Source: an uncultured Lachnospiraceae bacterium
GTDB taxonomy: Bacteria > Bacillota > Clostridia > Lachnospirales > Lachnospiraceae
Direction of reading: 5' to 3'
NCBI GenBank assembly: GCA_900314255.1
Contig: OMUP01000093.1
Span: 1-52,614 of the forward strand
Length of the DNA stretch: 52,614 nucleotides
Shown here: piece after piece, positions 16,884 through 27,614 of the stretch
Layout of the letters: the number at the start of each line of letters is the position of its first letter
Numbering within the stretch: the stretch's first letter is position 1
Notes under the pieces: model-generated
The model's database searches: none
What the model was told of the DNA's origin: nothing
Seen by the model: only the letters and a program-made list of their open reading frames with translations
Program-made: the position numbers and the translations under genes

Positions 16884-18608
16884 TTAACTTTCTTTTTTCC
16901 TGCGGCCATCTTTCTTTGGTATTTTCCCGCCGTTGTCGTCGAGATCTTTTCTGTCAAATGCTTCGGAAATCGCCGCGCCCGGACTCACCATCGGGAACAC
17001 CTTGTCATCCTTTCCGATGACCGCGTCGATGACGCACGGAATGTTCAGGCGGATTGCCTCGGAGAGCGCGTCTTCAAATTCCGGCAGTGTGCTCACGCGG
17101 TACCCTTTTGCGCCCATGCCTTCCGCGATCTTCACGTAATCCGCATTCTGTTCCAGAACCGTCTGGGAATACCGCTTCCCGTAGAACAGGTCCTGCCACT
17201 GGCGGACCATGCCGAGCACCTGGTTGTCAAAGACCACCTCGATCACCGGGATGTTGTAGTGCGCCATCGTCATGACCTCGATCATGTTCATGCGGAAGCA
17301 TCCGTCGCCGCCGCAGTTGATGACCACCTTGTCCTTCTGACCGACCTTGGCGCCGATTGCAGCGCCCAGACCGTAGCCCATCGTGCCGAGCCCGCCGCTT
17401 GTGAGCAGCTGTCCCGGGCGGTTGAACCGGTAGTGCTGGGCCGCCCACATCTGATGCTGCCCGACATCGGTGGAAATGATCGCATCGCCGCCTGTGAGCC
17501 GGTACATCGCCTCGACCATCGACGGGCCGTTCAGCGCCGTTCTGTCCCAGGCAAGCGGATATTTTTCCTTGTCCTCGCTGATGTGGCGTATCCACTCCTC
17601 GTGGTGAAGCTGCGGAAGCTTTTCGTTCAGCCGTTTCAGAATCTCTTTCACGTCTCCCACGACGCTGGCGTCGGTGCGCACATTTTTATTGATCTCGGCC
17701 GGGTCGACGTCAAACTGCAGAACCTTCGCGTGCTGGGCGAACTTCTTCGCATTGCCCGTCACGCGGTCGGCAAACCGGGCGCCGACGGCAATCAGCAGAT
17801 CGCACTCGCTGGCCGCAAAGTTGCTGGTCTTCGTCCCGTGCATTCCGATCATGCCCGTGTAATGCGGGTCGTTTCCGTCGATACAGCCCTTGCCCATCAG
17901 CGAATCGCCGGCCGGCGCATCAATCCGGCTGACAAATTCACGCAGCTCCAGATATCCGCCGCTGCGGACGACTCCGCCGCCCGCATAGACAAACGGCTTC
18001 TTCGCCGCCTGAATCATTTCGAGCGCCTCTTCCAGATCCTCTTCCCGGATCGTGTCCGTCACCGGAAGAATTTCTGCCGGCCTTTCAGGCTCATACTCAT
18101 ACAGTGCCGACGTGACGTTCTTTGTGATGTCCACCAGGACAGGTCCCGGCCGTCCGCTCTTTGCGATCGCAAAGGCCCGGCGGATGGTGTGCTCCAGATC
18201 CTTCACATCCTTGACGATAAAATTATGCTTGGTGATCGGCAGTGTCACACCGGTGATGTCGATCTCCTGAAAAGAATCCTTGCCGAGCAGACTGATGCCG
18301 ACGTTGCAGGTGATTGCTACAATCGGGACAGAGTCCATGTAAGCTGTGGCGATACCGGTGACCAGATTGGTGGCTCCCGGGCCGCTCGTGGCGAAGCACA
18401 CGCCGACTTTGCCGGTCGCGCGCGCATATCCGTCCGCCGCATGGGCAGCTCCCTGCTCGTGGCTCATCAGATAATGGGTGATCTCATCTTTATGCCGGTA
18501 GAGCGCGTCATAGACATCCAGAATGGCCCCGCCCGGGTACCCGAAGATTGTATCGACGCCCTGCTCCTTCAGTGTCTCAATGAGGATTTCAGCTCCTGTA
18601 AGTTTCAT
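16884..18608 (-). CDS. ilvB: Acetolactate synthase large subunit
   Basis: A 574-residue ThDP enzyme joining two pyruvates to 2-acetolactate, or pyruvate and 2-oxobutyrate for isoleucine. It opens [20 protein letters not shown] followed by [15 protein letters not shown] with the active-site Glu in [19 protein letters not shown], and has the ThDP motif [12 protein letters not shown]. Met at 18608 has AGGAG upstream; a longer frame to 18680 overlaps ilvD without support. The regulatory small subunit (ilvN) is not found near it. It is the last gene of leuB-ilvD-ilvB. Confidence 0.95.
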   Translation of the reverse strand: MKLTGAEILIETLKEQGVDTIFGYPGGAILDVYDALYRHKDEITHYLMSHEQGAAHAADGYARATGKVGVCFATSGPGATNLVTGIATAYMDSVPIVAITCNVGISLLGKDSFQEIDITGVTLPITKHNFIVKDVKDLEHTIRRAFAIAKSGRPGPVLVDITKNVTSALYEYEPERPAEILPVTDTIREEDLEEALEMIQAAKKPFVYAGGGVVRSGGYLELREFVSRIDAPAGDSLMGKGCIDGNDPHYTGMIGMHGTKTSNFAASECDLLIAVGARFADRVTGNAKKFAQHAKVLQFDVDPAEINKNVRTDASVVGDVKEILKRLNEKLPQLHHEEWIRHISEDKEKYPLAWDRTALNGPSMVEAMYRLTGGDAIISTDVGQHQMWAAQHYRFNRPGQLLTSGGLGTMGYGLGAAIGAKVGQKDKVVINCGGDGCFRMNMIEVMTMAHYNIPVIEVVFDNQVLGMVRQWQDLFYGKRYSQTVLEQNADYVKIAEGMGAKGYRVSTLPEFEDALSEAIRLNIPCVIDAVIGKDDKVFPMVSPGAAISEAFDRKDLDDNGGKIPKKDGRRKKES

Positions 18609-18630
18609 GCCTGTCTCCTGCTGCTGCCCG

Positions 18631-20322
18631 TTACTGCTGCCCGGAAGTTTTTCTCTCGCCCGGGATCTCCAGCACCGCACCGCGGTTTCCGCTCGTCACG
18701 AGATACTGATATCTCTTCAGATATCCGGTCGTAACCTTCGGCTCACGCGGAGTCCATGCAGCGCGCCGCTTTGCGAGTTCCTCCTCGGACACCTTCAGTT
18801 CGATCCGGCAGTTCGGGATATCGATGTGAATCGGATCGCCTTCCTGTACCAGGGCGATCGGGCCGCCCACAGCAGCCTCCGGCGAAACATGGCCGATGGA
18901 AGCGCCGCGGCTGGCACCCGAGAACCGTCCGTCGGTGATCAGAGCCACCGAAGATCCGAGCCCCATGCCGGCGATGGCAGACGTCGGATTCAGCATCTCG
19001 CGCATGCCCGGGCCGCCCTTCGGTCCTTCGTAGCGGATGACAACGACGTCACCCGGGACGATCTTTCCGCCGGTGATGGCAGCGATCGCATCTTCCTCAC
19101 AGTCAAATACTCTGGCCGGGCCGTCGTGAACCATCATCTCCGGCACAACAGCCGAACGCTTCACAACGGATCCGTCCGGCGCGAGATTGCCGGAAAGAAC
19201 CGCCAGGCCGCCCGTCTTCATGTACGGATTGGAAAGCGGGCGGATGACTTCAGGGTTGAGATTCTGCGCATCTGCAATGTTCTCGCCGATGGTCTTTCCG
19301 GTTACGGTCATGCAGCTGGTATCAAGCAGGCCGGCGTCCGCCAGCTCCTTCATGACAGCATACACGCCGCCCGCCTCGTTCAGATCCTCAATATATGTCG
19401 GGCCCGCCGGAGCCAGATGGCACAGGTTCGGCGTCTTGTCGGAAATCGCGTTGGCTTCCCGGATATCAAAATCAAAGCCGATCTCATGCGCAATGGCCGG
19501 CAGATGAAGCATCGTGTTGGTCGAGCATCCCAGTGCCATATCAACAGTCAGCGCGTTGATGATGGACTGCTTTGTGATGATGTCTCTCGGGCGGATATTC
19601 TTGCGGTACATGTCCATCACCGCCATACCGGCGTGCTTGGCAAGGCGCAGGCGGTCCGAATAAACAGCCGGAATCGTGCCGTTTCCGCGCAGTCCCATGC
19701 CGATTGCCTCGGTCAGGCAGTTCATGGAGTTCGCGGTGTACATTCCGGAGCAGGAGCCGCAGGTCGGGCAGACCTTCTCCTCGTACTCGGTCACCTCGTC
19801 CTTTGTCATCGTGCCGGCTGCGTAGGATCCGACCGCCTCAAACATCGAGGAAAGGCTTCTCTTGCGCCCGCCGATGTGGCCGGCCAGCATCGGGCCGCCG
19901 GACACGAATACCGTCGGAACATTCACCCGGGCCGCTGCCATCAGCAGTCCCGGCACGTTCTTGTCGCAGTTGGGAACCATGACCAGCGCGTCAAACTGAT
20001 GCGCCAGAGCCATCGCCTCGGTGGAATCCGCAATCAGATCGCGGGTCACCAGCGAATACTTCATGCCGATATGGCCCATCGCAATGCCGTCGCAGACCGC
20101 AATCGCCGGGAATACCACCGGCATGCCGCCGGCTTCCGCCACGCCCAGCTTCACCGCCTCGACGATCTTGTCGATATTCATGTGGCCCGGAACAATTTCA
20201 TTATAAGAGCTGACAATGCCGACCAGCGGCTTGTCCATCTCTTCCTTCGTGAAGCCCAGCGCGTTAAACAGCGATCTCGCCGGCGCCGCCTGCATCCCCT
20301 TCTTAACTACATCGCTCTTCAT
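18631..20322 (-). CDS. ilvD: Dihydroxy-acid dehydratase
   Basis: A 563-residue iron-sulfur dehydratase for valine, isoleucine and leucine precursors. Cluster cysteines are seen in [11 protein letters not shown] and [19 protein letters not shown]; the Mg-site lysine segment is [14 protein letters not shown], and the C-terminus has [26 protein letters not shown] precedes the ATG. It lies between leuB and ilvB with short gaps, so the three form one branched-chain amino acid operon. Confidence 0.96.
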   Translation of the reverse strand: MKSDVVKKGMQAAPARSLFNALGFTKEEMDKPLVGIVSSYNEIVPGHMNIDKIVEAVKLGVAEAGGMPVVFPAIAVCDGIAMGHIGMKYSLVTRDLIADSTEAMALAHQFDALVMVPNCDKNVPGLLMAAARVNVPTVFVSGGPMLAGHIGGRKRSLSSMFEAVGSYAAGTMTKDEVTEYEEKVCPTCGSCSGMYTANSMNCLTEAIGMGLRGNGTIPAVYSDRLRLAKHAGMAVMDMYRKNIRPRDIITKQSIINALTVDMALGCSTNTMLHLPAIAHEIGFDFDIREANAISDKTPNLCHLAPAGPTYIEDLNEAGGVYAVMKELADAGLLDTSCMTVTGKTIGENIADAQNLNPEVIRPLSNPYMKTGGLAVLSGNLAPDGSVVKRSAVVPEMMVHDGPARVFDCEEDAIAAITGGKIVPGDVVVIRYEGPKGGPGMREMLNPTSAIAGMGLGSSVALITDGRFSGASRGASIGHVSPEAAVGGPIALVQEGDPIHIDIPNCRIELKVSEEELAKRRAAWTPREPKVTTGYLKRYQYLVTSGNRGAVLEIPGERKTSGQQ

Positions 20323-20423
20323 ATATACCTCCTGCTGCCTTCCGGCCTCGTTTCATGACAAAGCCGTGTGCAGGCCCCGTCGCCCGCACCCGGTCAAATG
20401 ATACTCTCTTTTCCGTTTTCTGC

Positions 20424-21509
<1,086 letters not shown>

Positions 21510-21543
21510 ACCGTGCCTTCCTTTCATCGCGTGAATTTGTTTG

Positions 21544-21572
21544 ATGATAGCGCAAACAGTTCCTGTTTTCAA
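21544..21572 (-). promoter_or_regulatory. Promoter of leuB-ilvD-ilvB
   Basis: -35 TTGAAA (21567-21572), 17-base spacer, -10 TATCAT (21544-21549), only about 35 bases before the leuB ATG. That leaves no room for a T-box or leader attenuator, so control, if any, is at the promoter. Confidence 0.75.
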
Positions 21573-21573
21573 G

Positions 21574-21605
21574 AAAAACGCCGGAGCCGCAAAACGGCCC
21601 CGGCG
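21574..21605 (-). terminator. Terminator of yajC
   Basis: Minus-strand stem CGCCGGGGCCG / CGGCTCCGGCG (11 bp, one G-U) with loop TTTTG, followed by TTTTTC. Confidence 0.92.
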
Positions 21606-21635
21606 CTACCGGATCAGATAAATGTGTATCCTTTG

Positions 21636-21986
21636 TTATTTTGTCTTGAGCGTGGACTTCTTGTCCTTGTCATCCTTCTTCTCTTCGACCTTCTCAGCCG
21701 GTGCCTCGGCAGCCGCTCCGGCCTTCTCGACCTGCTCGATCGCTGCTCTCTTCATAGCGATGCGGCAGTTCTTGTTGTTTCCGAATTCAACAATGACCGT
21801 ATCGTCCTGGATGTCCATGATCTGGCCATAGAAGCCGCTCGTCGTGCAAACATAGTCACCGACTGCCATGGAGTCATACAGTGCCTTTCTTTCGCGTTCC
21901 TGCTTTCTCTGCGGACGGACCATCAGGAAGTATAACATCAGACCGATCAGGACGATGTACACGATAATGACCATGACTTCACTCAT
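21636..21986 (-). CDS. yajC: Preprotein translocase subunit YajC
   Basis: A 116-residue single-pass membrane protein. Helix VMVIIVYIVLIGLMLYFLMV is followed by the family motif RPQRKQERERKALYDSMAVGD, then YVCTTSGFYGQIMDIQDDTVIVEFG. It accompanies SecDF at the Sec translocon. The C-terminal tail (about 30 residues) is rich in Glu, Lys and Ala. GGAGG precedes the ATG. It has its own promoter and terminator, though tgt-yajC adjacency is typical of clostridia. Confidence 0.93.
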   Translation of the reverse strand: MSEVMVIIVYIVLIGLMLYFLMVRPQRKQERERKALYDSMAVGDYVCTTSGFYGQIMDIQDDTVIVEFGNNKNCRIAMKRAAIEQVEKAGAAAEAPAEKVEEKKDDKDKKSTLKTK

Positions 21987-22027
21987 TTTGTTTGAACCTC
22001 CGAAATTCTCTGCAAAACAATAGAATT

Positions 22028-22056
22028 ATAATACACAAAACCACCGTCTGTGTCAA
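22028..22056 (-). promoter_or_regulatory. Promoter of yajC
   Basis: -35 TTGACA (22051-22056), 17-base spacer, -10 TATTAT (22028-22033) on the minus strand, in the gap after tgt. Confidence 0.8.
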
Positions 22057-22098
22057 AACATTCCGCTTTCCAGGCTGTACCCGGCCGGGCAGGTCTCT

Positions 22099-23250
22099 TC
22101 AGATGCCGCCCCGGTCTTCATCCTGGAGCATATCCAGGCGTTCTTTTTTGAATTCTTCGTAGCGCCCGGCATCGATGGCATCCCGGATATCCTCCATGAG
22201 ATGATTGTAGAACCGCAGATTGTGCATCACGCACAGCCGCATTCCGAGCATTTCCTTTGCCTTCAGCAGGTGATGAACGTATGCCCTTGAATAATGCCGG
22301 CACGCCTCGCAGGTGCAGTCTTCTTCAATCGGCCGTGTATCTTCTGCAAACCGCGCGTTCAGCAGATTCAGCTTTCCGTGCTTTGTGTACACGTTGCCGT
22401 GCCGTCCGTTGCGGCTCGGATAGACGCAGTCAAAGAAGTCAATGCCTCTGTCGACCGCTTCCAGAATATTGGCGGGCGTCCCGACCCCCATCAGATAGGT
22501 CGGTTTGTCTTTCGGAAGATGCGGCACCGTCACATCCAGGATGTGATACATCTGCTCCGTGCTTTCACCGACAGCAAGTCCTCCGACGGCATACCCGTCC
22601 AGATCCAGTTCGCGGATGCGCTCGGCATTTGCAATCCGGATGTCCTCGTAGATGGCTCCCTGATTGATGCCGAAGAGCATCTGGTGCGGATTGATGGTGT
22701 CCGGAAGTGCATTCAGGCGGTTCATCTCGTCCCGGCAGCGGATGAGCCACCGCTCGGTCCGGGCCACAGATGCGGCCACGTAGTCGCGGTCGGCCAGTGC
22801 CGGCGCGCACTCGTCAAATGCCATGGCGATTGTCGACCCGAGATTGCTCTGAATCTGCATGCTCTCCTCCGGTCCCATGAAAATGCGGTGGCCGTCGATA
22901 TGCGATTTGAAGGAGACGCCTTTCTCCGTGATTTTGCGCAGATCAGCCAGCGAAAAGACCTGAAAGCCGCCGGAATCGGTCAGAATCGGCCGGTCCCAGT
23001 TCATGAAGCGGTGCAGGCCGCCGAGGCGGCGGATCCGCTCGTCGCCGGTGCGCACATGAAGATGATATGTGTTGCACAGCTCCACCTGTGTGCCGATCTC
23101 GTGAAGGTCGACGGTACTCACGGCGCCTTTGATCGCCGCCACGGTGCCCACATTCATGAACACCGGCGTCTGAATTTCCCCGTGGACAGTAGAAACGACC
23201 GCGTGCTTGGCGCGGCCGCTCTCTGCGATGATTTTATAGGTAACGCTCAT
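22099..23250 (-). CDS. tgt: tRNA-guanine transglycosylase (queuine/preQ1)
   Basis: A 383-residue TIM-barrel enzyme that swaps guanine-34 for preQ1 in tRNAs with GUN anticodons. Recognised parts are LTDSGGFQVFSLADLRKI, AMAFDECAP, the nucleophile region DFFDCVYPSRNGRHGNVYT, and the zinc site CTCEACRHYSRAYVHHLLKAKE. AGAGG precedes the ATG. It directly follows aroC and probably shares its transcript. Confidence 0.96.
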   Translation of the reverse strand: MSVTYKIIAESGRAKHAVVSTVHGEIQTPVFMNVGTVAAIKGAVSTVDLHEIGTQVELCNTYHLHVRTGDERIRRLGGLHRFMNWDRPILTDSGGFQVFSLADLRKITEKGVSFKSHIDGHRIFMGPEESMQIQSNLGSTIAMAFDECAPALADRDYVAASVARTERWLIRCRDEMNRLNALPDTINPHQMLFGINQGAIYEDIRIANAERIRELDLDGYAVGGLAVGESTEQMYHILDVTVPHLPKDKPTYLMGVGTPANILEAVDRGIDFFDCVYPSRNGRHGNVYTKHGKLNLLNARFAEDTRPIEEDCTCEACRHYSRAYVHHLLKAKEMLGMRLCVMHNLRFYNHLMEDIRDAIDAGRYEEFKKERLDMLQDEDRGGI

Positions 23251-23259
23251 GTTTTCCTC

Positions 23260-24360
23260 TTATCGCTGGTATATTTTGTCTAGACTGGAAAGTTTTGCGG
23301 AAGCATTGGCCAGAAGCAGATCGGAAGTTGTTATCGCCGCCATGGACTCCACCACCACGACAGCTCTCGGGACAATCACCGGGTCGTGCCGTCCGTGAAT
23401 GCTGATCGTGACATTTTCTCCTTCTGTCGTGACAGTCCGCTGCTGCTTTGCGATCGAAGGCGTCGGCTTCACCGCAGCGCGGAAATACACCTGCCCGCCG
23501 TCGCTCATGCCGCCGAGCGTCCCGCCGGAATGATCGGACGTCTTGCGGATCACACCATCCACGTTCTCAAATCCGTCGTTGTCAATGCTGCCGCGCAGAT
23601 CCGCGGCGTCAAACCCTTCTCCGATCTCAAAGCCTTTCACGGCTCCGATGGAAAGGATGGCCTGCGCCAGCTTCGCGTCAAACTTGTCAAATACCGGTTC
23701 GCCCAGCCCGGCCGGCAGTCCGTCGATAAAACAGCCGATGATGCCGCCGACGCTGTCTGTGTCCGCTCTGGCCGCCTCAACAGCTGCAGCCGCTTCCTCT
23801 GCCGCGCCCGCATCCGGCATATAAAGCTTGTTCTTGTCCCGCTCTTCGCGGCTGAAGTGCTCCGGGTCCACCGATACGCCGGCAATCCGCTCGCTGTAGG
23901 CAAACACACAGATGCCGAATTGCGCAAGAAGCTTTGCCGCGATGGCACCGGCTGCCACGCGCGCGGCTGTCTCCCGGCCGGAAGACCGTCCGCCGCCCCG
24001 GTAATCCCGAAAACCGTACTTCTGCTGAAACGTGTAGTCTGCGTGCCCCGGACGGTAAACTTTCGCAATCTGCGAATAATCCGCCGAACGCTGCGACGTA
24101 TTTGCGATTTCCATGGCGATCGGCGTCCCTGTCGTCTTTCCTTCGAACACGCCGGAAAGAATATGGACGGTATCCGACTCCGGCCGCTGCGTCGTAAACT
24201 GCGACTGTCCCGGCTTCCGTCTGTCCAGCATCGGCTGAATATCCGCCTCGCCAAGCTCCAGTCCCGCCGGGCACCCGTCTACGATGCATCCGATACTCGT
24301 GCCGTGGCTCTCTCCCCAGGTGGTGACTCTGAAGTAACTGCCAAATGTCGATCCTGCCAT
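23260..24360 (-). CDS. aroC: Chorismate synthase
   Basis: A 366-residue FMN-dependent enzyme making chorismate from EPSP, the last common step of aromatic amino acid synthesis. It starts MAGSTFGSYFRVTTWGESHG, with the signatures GHADYTFQQKYGFRDYRGGG, SSGRETAARVAAGAIA and RHDPVIVPRAVVVVESM. AAGGAAC lies upstream of the ATG. It sits between a dnaK-like gene and tgt with 9-19-base gaps. Chorismate is upstream of prephenate, the donor used by TrhP proteins, but that gene lies 23 kb away, so no operon link is implied. Confidence 0.96.
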   Translation of the reverse strand: MAGSTFGSYFRVTTWGESHGTSIGCIVDGCPAGLELGEADIQPMLDRRKPGQSQFTTQRPESDTVHILSGVFEGKTTGTPIAMEIANTSQRSADYSQIAKVYRPGHADYTFQQKYGFRDYRGGGRSSGRETAARVAAGAIAAKLLAQFGICVFAYSERIAGVSVDPEHFSREERDKNKLYMPDAGAAEEAAAAVEAARADTDSVGGIIGCFIDGLPAGLGEPVFDKFDAKLAQAILSIGAVKGFEIGEGFDAADLRGSIDNDGFENVDGVIRKTSDHSGGTLGGMSDGGQVYFRAAVKPTPSIAKQQRTVTTEGENVTISIHGRHDPVIVPRAVVVVESMAAITTSDLLLANASAKLSSLDKIYQR

Positions 24361-24379
24361 AGTTGTTCCTTTTCAGCCG

Positions 24380-26158
24380 TTAATTTTCCATATGATACCC
24401 GGTTTCCCCGTTGTTTTCAAGGACGCGGTTCAGCCCCTCCACGGCGTCCCGGATGTCCCGGTACTGCTCCTCCGTGATCGTCTCGGCCTTCGCCTTTGCC
24501 TCGGCCTTGCGCAGCCGCGCCGCCGCTTCCTTGATTTCCTTCTTCTTCTGGCCGGTCCAGTTCTTCCGGTTTGCAGCCAGCAGCTCCTGCGTCTTCACAT
24601 AGGCGTTATTGCCGAGCATGTACGTGTCAAACCGCAGCTTGCGCTCCTTGTCCTCTTCCTCAAAATGCGCGGCGTCATATGCCGCCCGGTTGATCTCATC
24701 CTCCGAGAGATTGGAGCTCGACGTGATCGTGATGTGCTGCTCCTTGCCGGTCCCGAGGTCCCGCGCCGAGACCGAAACGATGCCGTTCGCATCAATGTCA
24801 AATGTCACCTCGATCTGCGGCACGCCGGCAGGCGCCCGCCGGATGCCGGTCAGCCGGAAGTTGCCGATCATCTTGTTATCTCGTGTGAACTGCCGCTCGC
24901 CCTGGTAGACCTTGATGTCTACAGCTGTCTGGAACGGCGCCGCCGTCGTGAAAATCTGGCTGTGTCGGGTCGGAATCGTCGTGTTTCGCGGAATCAGACG
25001 GGTGGCCACGCCGCCGACCGTCTCGATCGAAAGCGACAGAGGCGTCACATCCATCAGCAGGATCTCTGAAGCGGCCGTTCCGGCGATGAGCTGGCCGCCC
25101 AGCTTGCCGCCTTCCACCGCTGCCCCGAGCGCCACGCACTCATCCGGGTTCACGCTGTGGGACGGTTCCCGCCCCATCAGCTTCCGGACATGATCCTGCA
25201 CGGCCGGGATTCTCGTCGAGCCGCCCACCAGCAGAACCGTCGAAATATCGGAAGCCCGCAGCCCTGCGTCGCCCAGCGCTTTCTGCACCGGAATCGTCGT
25301 TCTCTCCAGCAGATCCGCCGTCAGCTCATTGAATTTTGCGCGGGTAAGCGTCTCTTCCATATGAAGCGGGCCGCTCTTCGTCTGGGCAATGAACGGAAGG
25401 TTGATATTCGTACTCGTCGCAGACGACAGCTCTTTCTTGGCGCGCTCCGCTTCCTCGCGGACTCTCTGCATGGCCGCCGTGTCCTTGCGCAGGTTCACCT
25501 TCGTCTTGTTCTGAAATGTATCGACAAGGTAATCGACAATCCTCGCGTCAAAATCGTCGCCGCCCAGGTGGTTGTCACCGGACGTCGCCAGAACCTCGAT
25601 CACGTGATCGCCGATCTCGATGAGAGACACATCAAACGTGCCGCCGCCCAGATCATAGACCAGAATTTTCTGCGGCTGACCGTTGTCAAGACCGTACGCC
25701 AGCGCCGCGGCCGTCGGTTCATTGATGATCCGCAGGACATTTAATCCCGCGATCCGCCCCGCGTCCTTCGTCGCCTGTCTCTGCGCATCCGTGAAATACG
25801 CCGGCACCGTGATCACCGCGTCCTTCACCTCTTCGCCGAGATAATCCTCTGCATCTTTCTTGAGCTTGAGCAGAATGAACGCTGAAATCTCCTGCGGCGT
25901 GTACGATTTCCCGTCGATTTTTTTCCGGTAATCGGATCCCATCTCCCGCTTGATCGAGAAAATCGTGCGGTCCGGATTGATGGCCGCCTGCCGTCTGGCC
26001 GGCGCACCCACAAGCCTCGTCCCGTCTCTCTGAAACGCGACCACGGAAGGTGTGGTGCGGTATCCTTCCTTGTTCGTGATGACAAATTGCGAATTACCCT
26101 CCGCAACGGCTACACAGCTGTTGGTTGTGCCAAGATCAATTCCGATAACTTTTGACAT
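24380..26158 (-). CDS. Hsp70 family chaperone, DnaK paralogue
   Basis: A 592-residue Hsp70. It has the ATPase signatures [14 protein letters not shown] (4-17), [17 protein letters not shown] and [14 protein letters not shown], and the substrate domain [27 protein letters not shown]. The C-terminal lid is short, and the usual Gly-rich tail with EEVD-like end is missing; it ends [11 protein letters not shown]. No grpE, dnaJ or hrcA is nearby and no CIRCE operator (TTAGCACTC/GAGTGCTAA) is seen upstream. It is therefore probably a second DnaK, not the main heat-shock copy. It leads dnaK-aroC-tgt. Confidence 0.88.
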   Translation of the reverse strand: MSKVIGIDLGTTNSCVAVAEGNSQFVITNKEGYRTTPSVVAFQRDGTRLVGAPARRQAAINPDRTIFSIKREMGSDYRKKIDGKSYTPQEISAFILLKLKKDAEDYLGEEVKDAVITVPAYFTDAQRQATKDAGRIAGLNVLRIINEPTAAALAYGLDNGQPQKILVYDLGGGTFDVSLIEIGDHVIEVLATSGDNHLGGDDFDARIVDYLVDTFQNKTKVNLRKDTAAMQRVREEAERAKKELSSATSTNINLPFIAQTKSGPLHMEETLTRAKFNELTADLLERTTIPVQKALGDAGLRASDISTVLLVGGSTRIPAVQDHVRKLMGREPSHSVNPDECVALGAAVEGGKLGGQLIAGTAASEILLMDVTPLSLSIETVGGVATRLIPRNTTIPTRHSQIFTTAAPFQTAVDIKVYQGERQFTRDNKMIGNFRLTGIRRAPAGVPQIEVTFDIDANGIVSVSARDLGTGKEQHITITSSSNLSEDEINRAAYDAAHFEEEDKERKLRFDTYMLGNNAYVKTQELLAANRKNWTGQKKKEIKEAAARLRKAEAKAKAETITEEQYRDIRDAVEGLNRVLENNGETGYHMEN

Positions 26159-26382
26159 ATAAAGCCCTCTGTCTGTCCTGTGTTAGCAGTATTTTAGCAT
26201 ACCGCCCGGCTGACTTGTCTGTATCCTGTGTGATGGAAAAATTATATTTTTCTTAAATACGCCCCCACTTCTGCAGCTCAGAAAGTTCCAACGCATAAAC
26301 TGCGCGGGGAAGCACAGCTTCCTGCACTTCCCCGCGATGTCTGTATGTCTGTTATGATTTGTCCGGTATAAACCCGCTCTTC
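26159..26382. other. Intergenic region upstream of the dnaK paralogue
   Basis: This 224-base gap holds the inverted repeat described at 26303-26336 and two AT-rich -10-like elements on the minus strand (TATAAT at 26241-26246 and TAAAAT near the dnaK start). Neither has a convincing -35. I see no gene and no CIRCE element. Confidence 0.5.
26303..26336 (-). terminator. Probable terminator of the TetR-linked redox operon
   Basis: Perfect 10-bp arms CGCGGGGAAG / CTTCCCCGCG with a 14-base loop, 47-80 bases past the flavoprotein stop. The T run is poor (CAGTTTATG), so it may need a factor or act as a 3' stability hairpin. Confidence 0.6.
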
Positions 26383-27612
26383 TCACTGCGAGCCTACATT
26401 TGCCGTGATGCCGATTTCCAGTCCGAGCACGTCATGCATATACTTCATCGCCTCGCCGGAGAAGGACAGGTGCGGATAGCCCGGCTGTTTCTTCACCCAG
26501 TCGAAGAAGTCGTTCATGACATCTTCTTTATTAAGAAGCTCATCGCGGAACATTCCGTTGAACTGAAGGCCCGGATCCAGGGCTGCAGAGGCCTGTGCCT
26601 GATAGCGGTTCAGCATATCGAAATCGAAATCATCCTTAGCGGCGCAGTCGGCGATAATGCCGGCCGCGATCTGCCCGCCGACCATGGCGGACGGAATGCC
26701 GTACTCAAAGGCGCACTCTGCGGCGGCAATCGCATCGCCGATGAGAATTGCGCCCGGATATACGGACTGGGCGAGTTTCCTCGAGCCCGGAAGCCGCCAG
26801 CCGCGGAGCTTGTCGATCATCTTCGCATTGTGCAGACGCTCTCTGCCGAACTTCGTGTTGTCTCTCCAGTACTCGTAGAATTCCATCATGGTCATGCCGG
26901 ACTCGCGGAGCGCTTTCTCCGTGATGGTCATGCCCAGGACAGCCTGGCCCGGCTCATAGTGTGGGTTCAGCCATGTCGTGCAGATCGGGCTCCAGCCATT
27001 TACTCCCTGCGGAACGTAATACTCCTCCGCCTGCCCGGGGACCAGGCCTTCCACGCCATCGATGTATCCGCGGAAGCAGTACATCGTGAGGTCCGGATCA
27101 TCCACAAACGCTCCGAGCTGTCTTGAAAGCTCGCTGTGGGCACCATTTGCAATGATCGTCACATCCGCCTCGATGTCCATCGGTTCGTTGTGATACAGAC
27201 CGTGCACACCCTTGACGACGCCCTTGCGCATGATGAGGCTTGTTGCTTCGTAATTTTCCAGGAAATCAGCGCCCTCGCGGATTGCCGCCCGCCGGATCTG
27301 ATCATCGGTAAAACGTCTCGGCGCGATCATGAACGGATCGACATCAAGAACAATATAATCTTCCTTCCGGTTGATCAGCCGCATCGTGTTGATATTGCAG
27401 GCCTGCTGCGCATACATCGCGTCGAAGCAGCCCATTTCCTTCAGCATCGGATACAGGCTGGTCAGATATACGCCGCCGCAGGTCTTGTCTCTCGGCCATG
27501 TCTCTTTATCGACAAACAGGACGTCAACGCCCTGCTTTGCGAGGTAAAATGCCGCCGTGCTGCCGCCGGGGCCTGCACCAACCACAAGAGCCGTTCTTTT
27601 CTGTGTCGTCAT
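26383..27612 (-). CDS. FAD-dependent oxidoreductase, geranylgeranyl-reductase-like
   Basis: A 409-residue flavoprotein of the geranylgeranyl reductase (GGR) group in the p-hydroxybenzoate hydroxylase fold. Residues 10-21 carry the dinucleotide motif VVGAGPGGSTAA; WPRDKTCGG (39-47) matches the conserved PRxKxCGG; ANGAHSELSRQLG and YPGAILIGDAIAAAECAFEYGI are the later FAD segments. GGR enzymes reduce isolated C=C bonds of isoprenoid chains or related substrates. Here the electron source may be the iron-sulfur flavoprotein encoded 2 bases upstream. The substrate is unknown. The C-terminal 90 residues (from about MFRDELLNKEDVMNDFFDWV) look specific to this protein group. Confidence 0.8.
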   Translation of the reverse strand: MTTQKRTALVVGAGPGGSTAAFYLAKQGVDVLFVDKETWPRDKTCGGVYLTSLYPMLKEMGCFDAMYAQQACNINTMRLINRKEDYIVLDVDPFMIAPRRFTDDQIRRAAIREGADFLENYEATSLIMRKGVVKGVHGLYHNEPMDIEADVTIIANGAHSELSRQLGAFVDDPDLTMYCFRGYIDGVEGLVPGQAEEYYVPQGVNGWSPICTTWLNPHYEPGQAVLGMTITEKALRESGMTMMEFYEYWRDNTKFGRERLHNAKMIDKLRGWRLPGSRKLAQSVYPGAILIGDAIAAAECAFEYGIPSAMVGGQIAAGIIADCAAKDDFDFDMLNRYQAQASAALDPGLQFNGMFRDELLNKEDVMNDFFDWVKKQPGYPHLSFSGEAMKYMHDVLGLEIGITANVGSQ

Positions 27613-27614
27613 GG

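Noticed and set aside
17259-20358. Long plus-strand frames (491 and 611 codons) opposite ilvB and ilvD
   Set aside because: Both are antisense shadows of well-conserved enzymes; they are rich in Arg, His and Gln and show no motif.
21510-21635. T-box or attenuator ahead of leuB
   Set aside because: The hairpin there is the yajC terminator, and the leuB promoter lies downstream of it, leaving only about 30 bases of leader.
24380-26382. CIRCE heat-shock operator for the dnaK-like gene
   Set aside because: The region upstream lacks TTAGCACTC-N9-GAGTGCTAA or a close variant.
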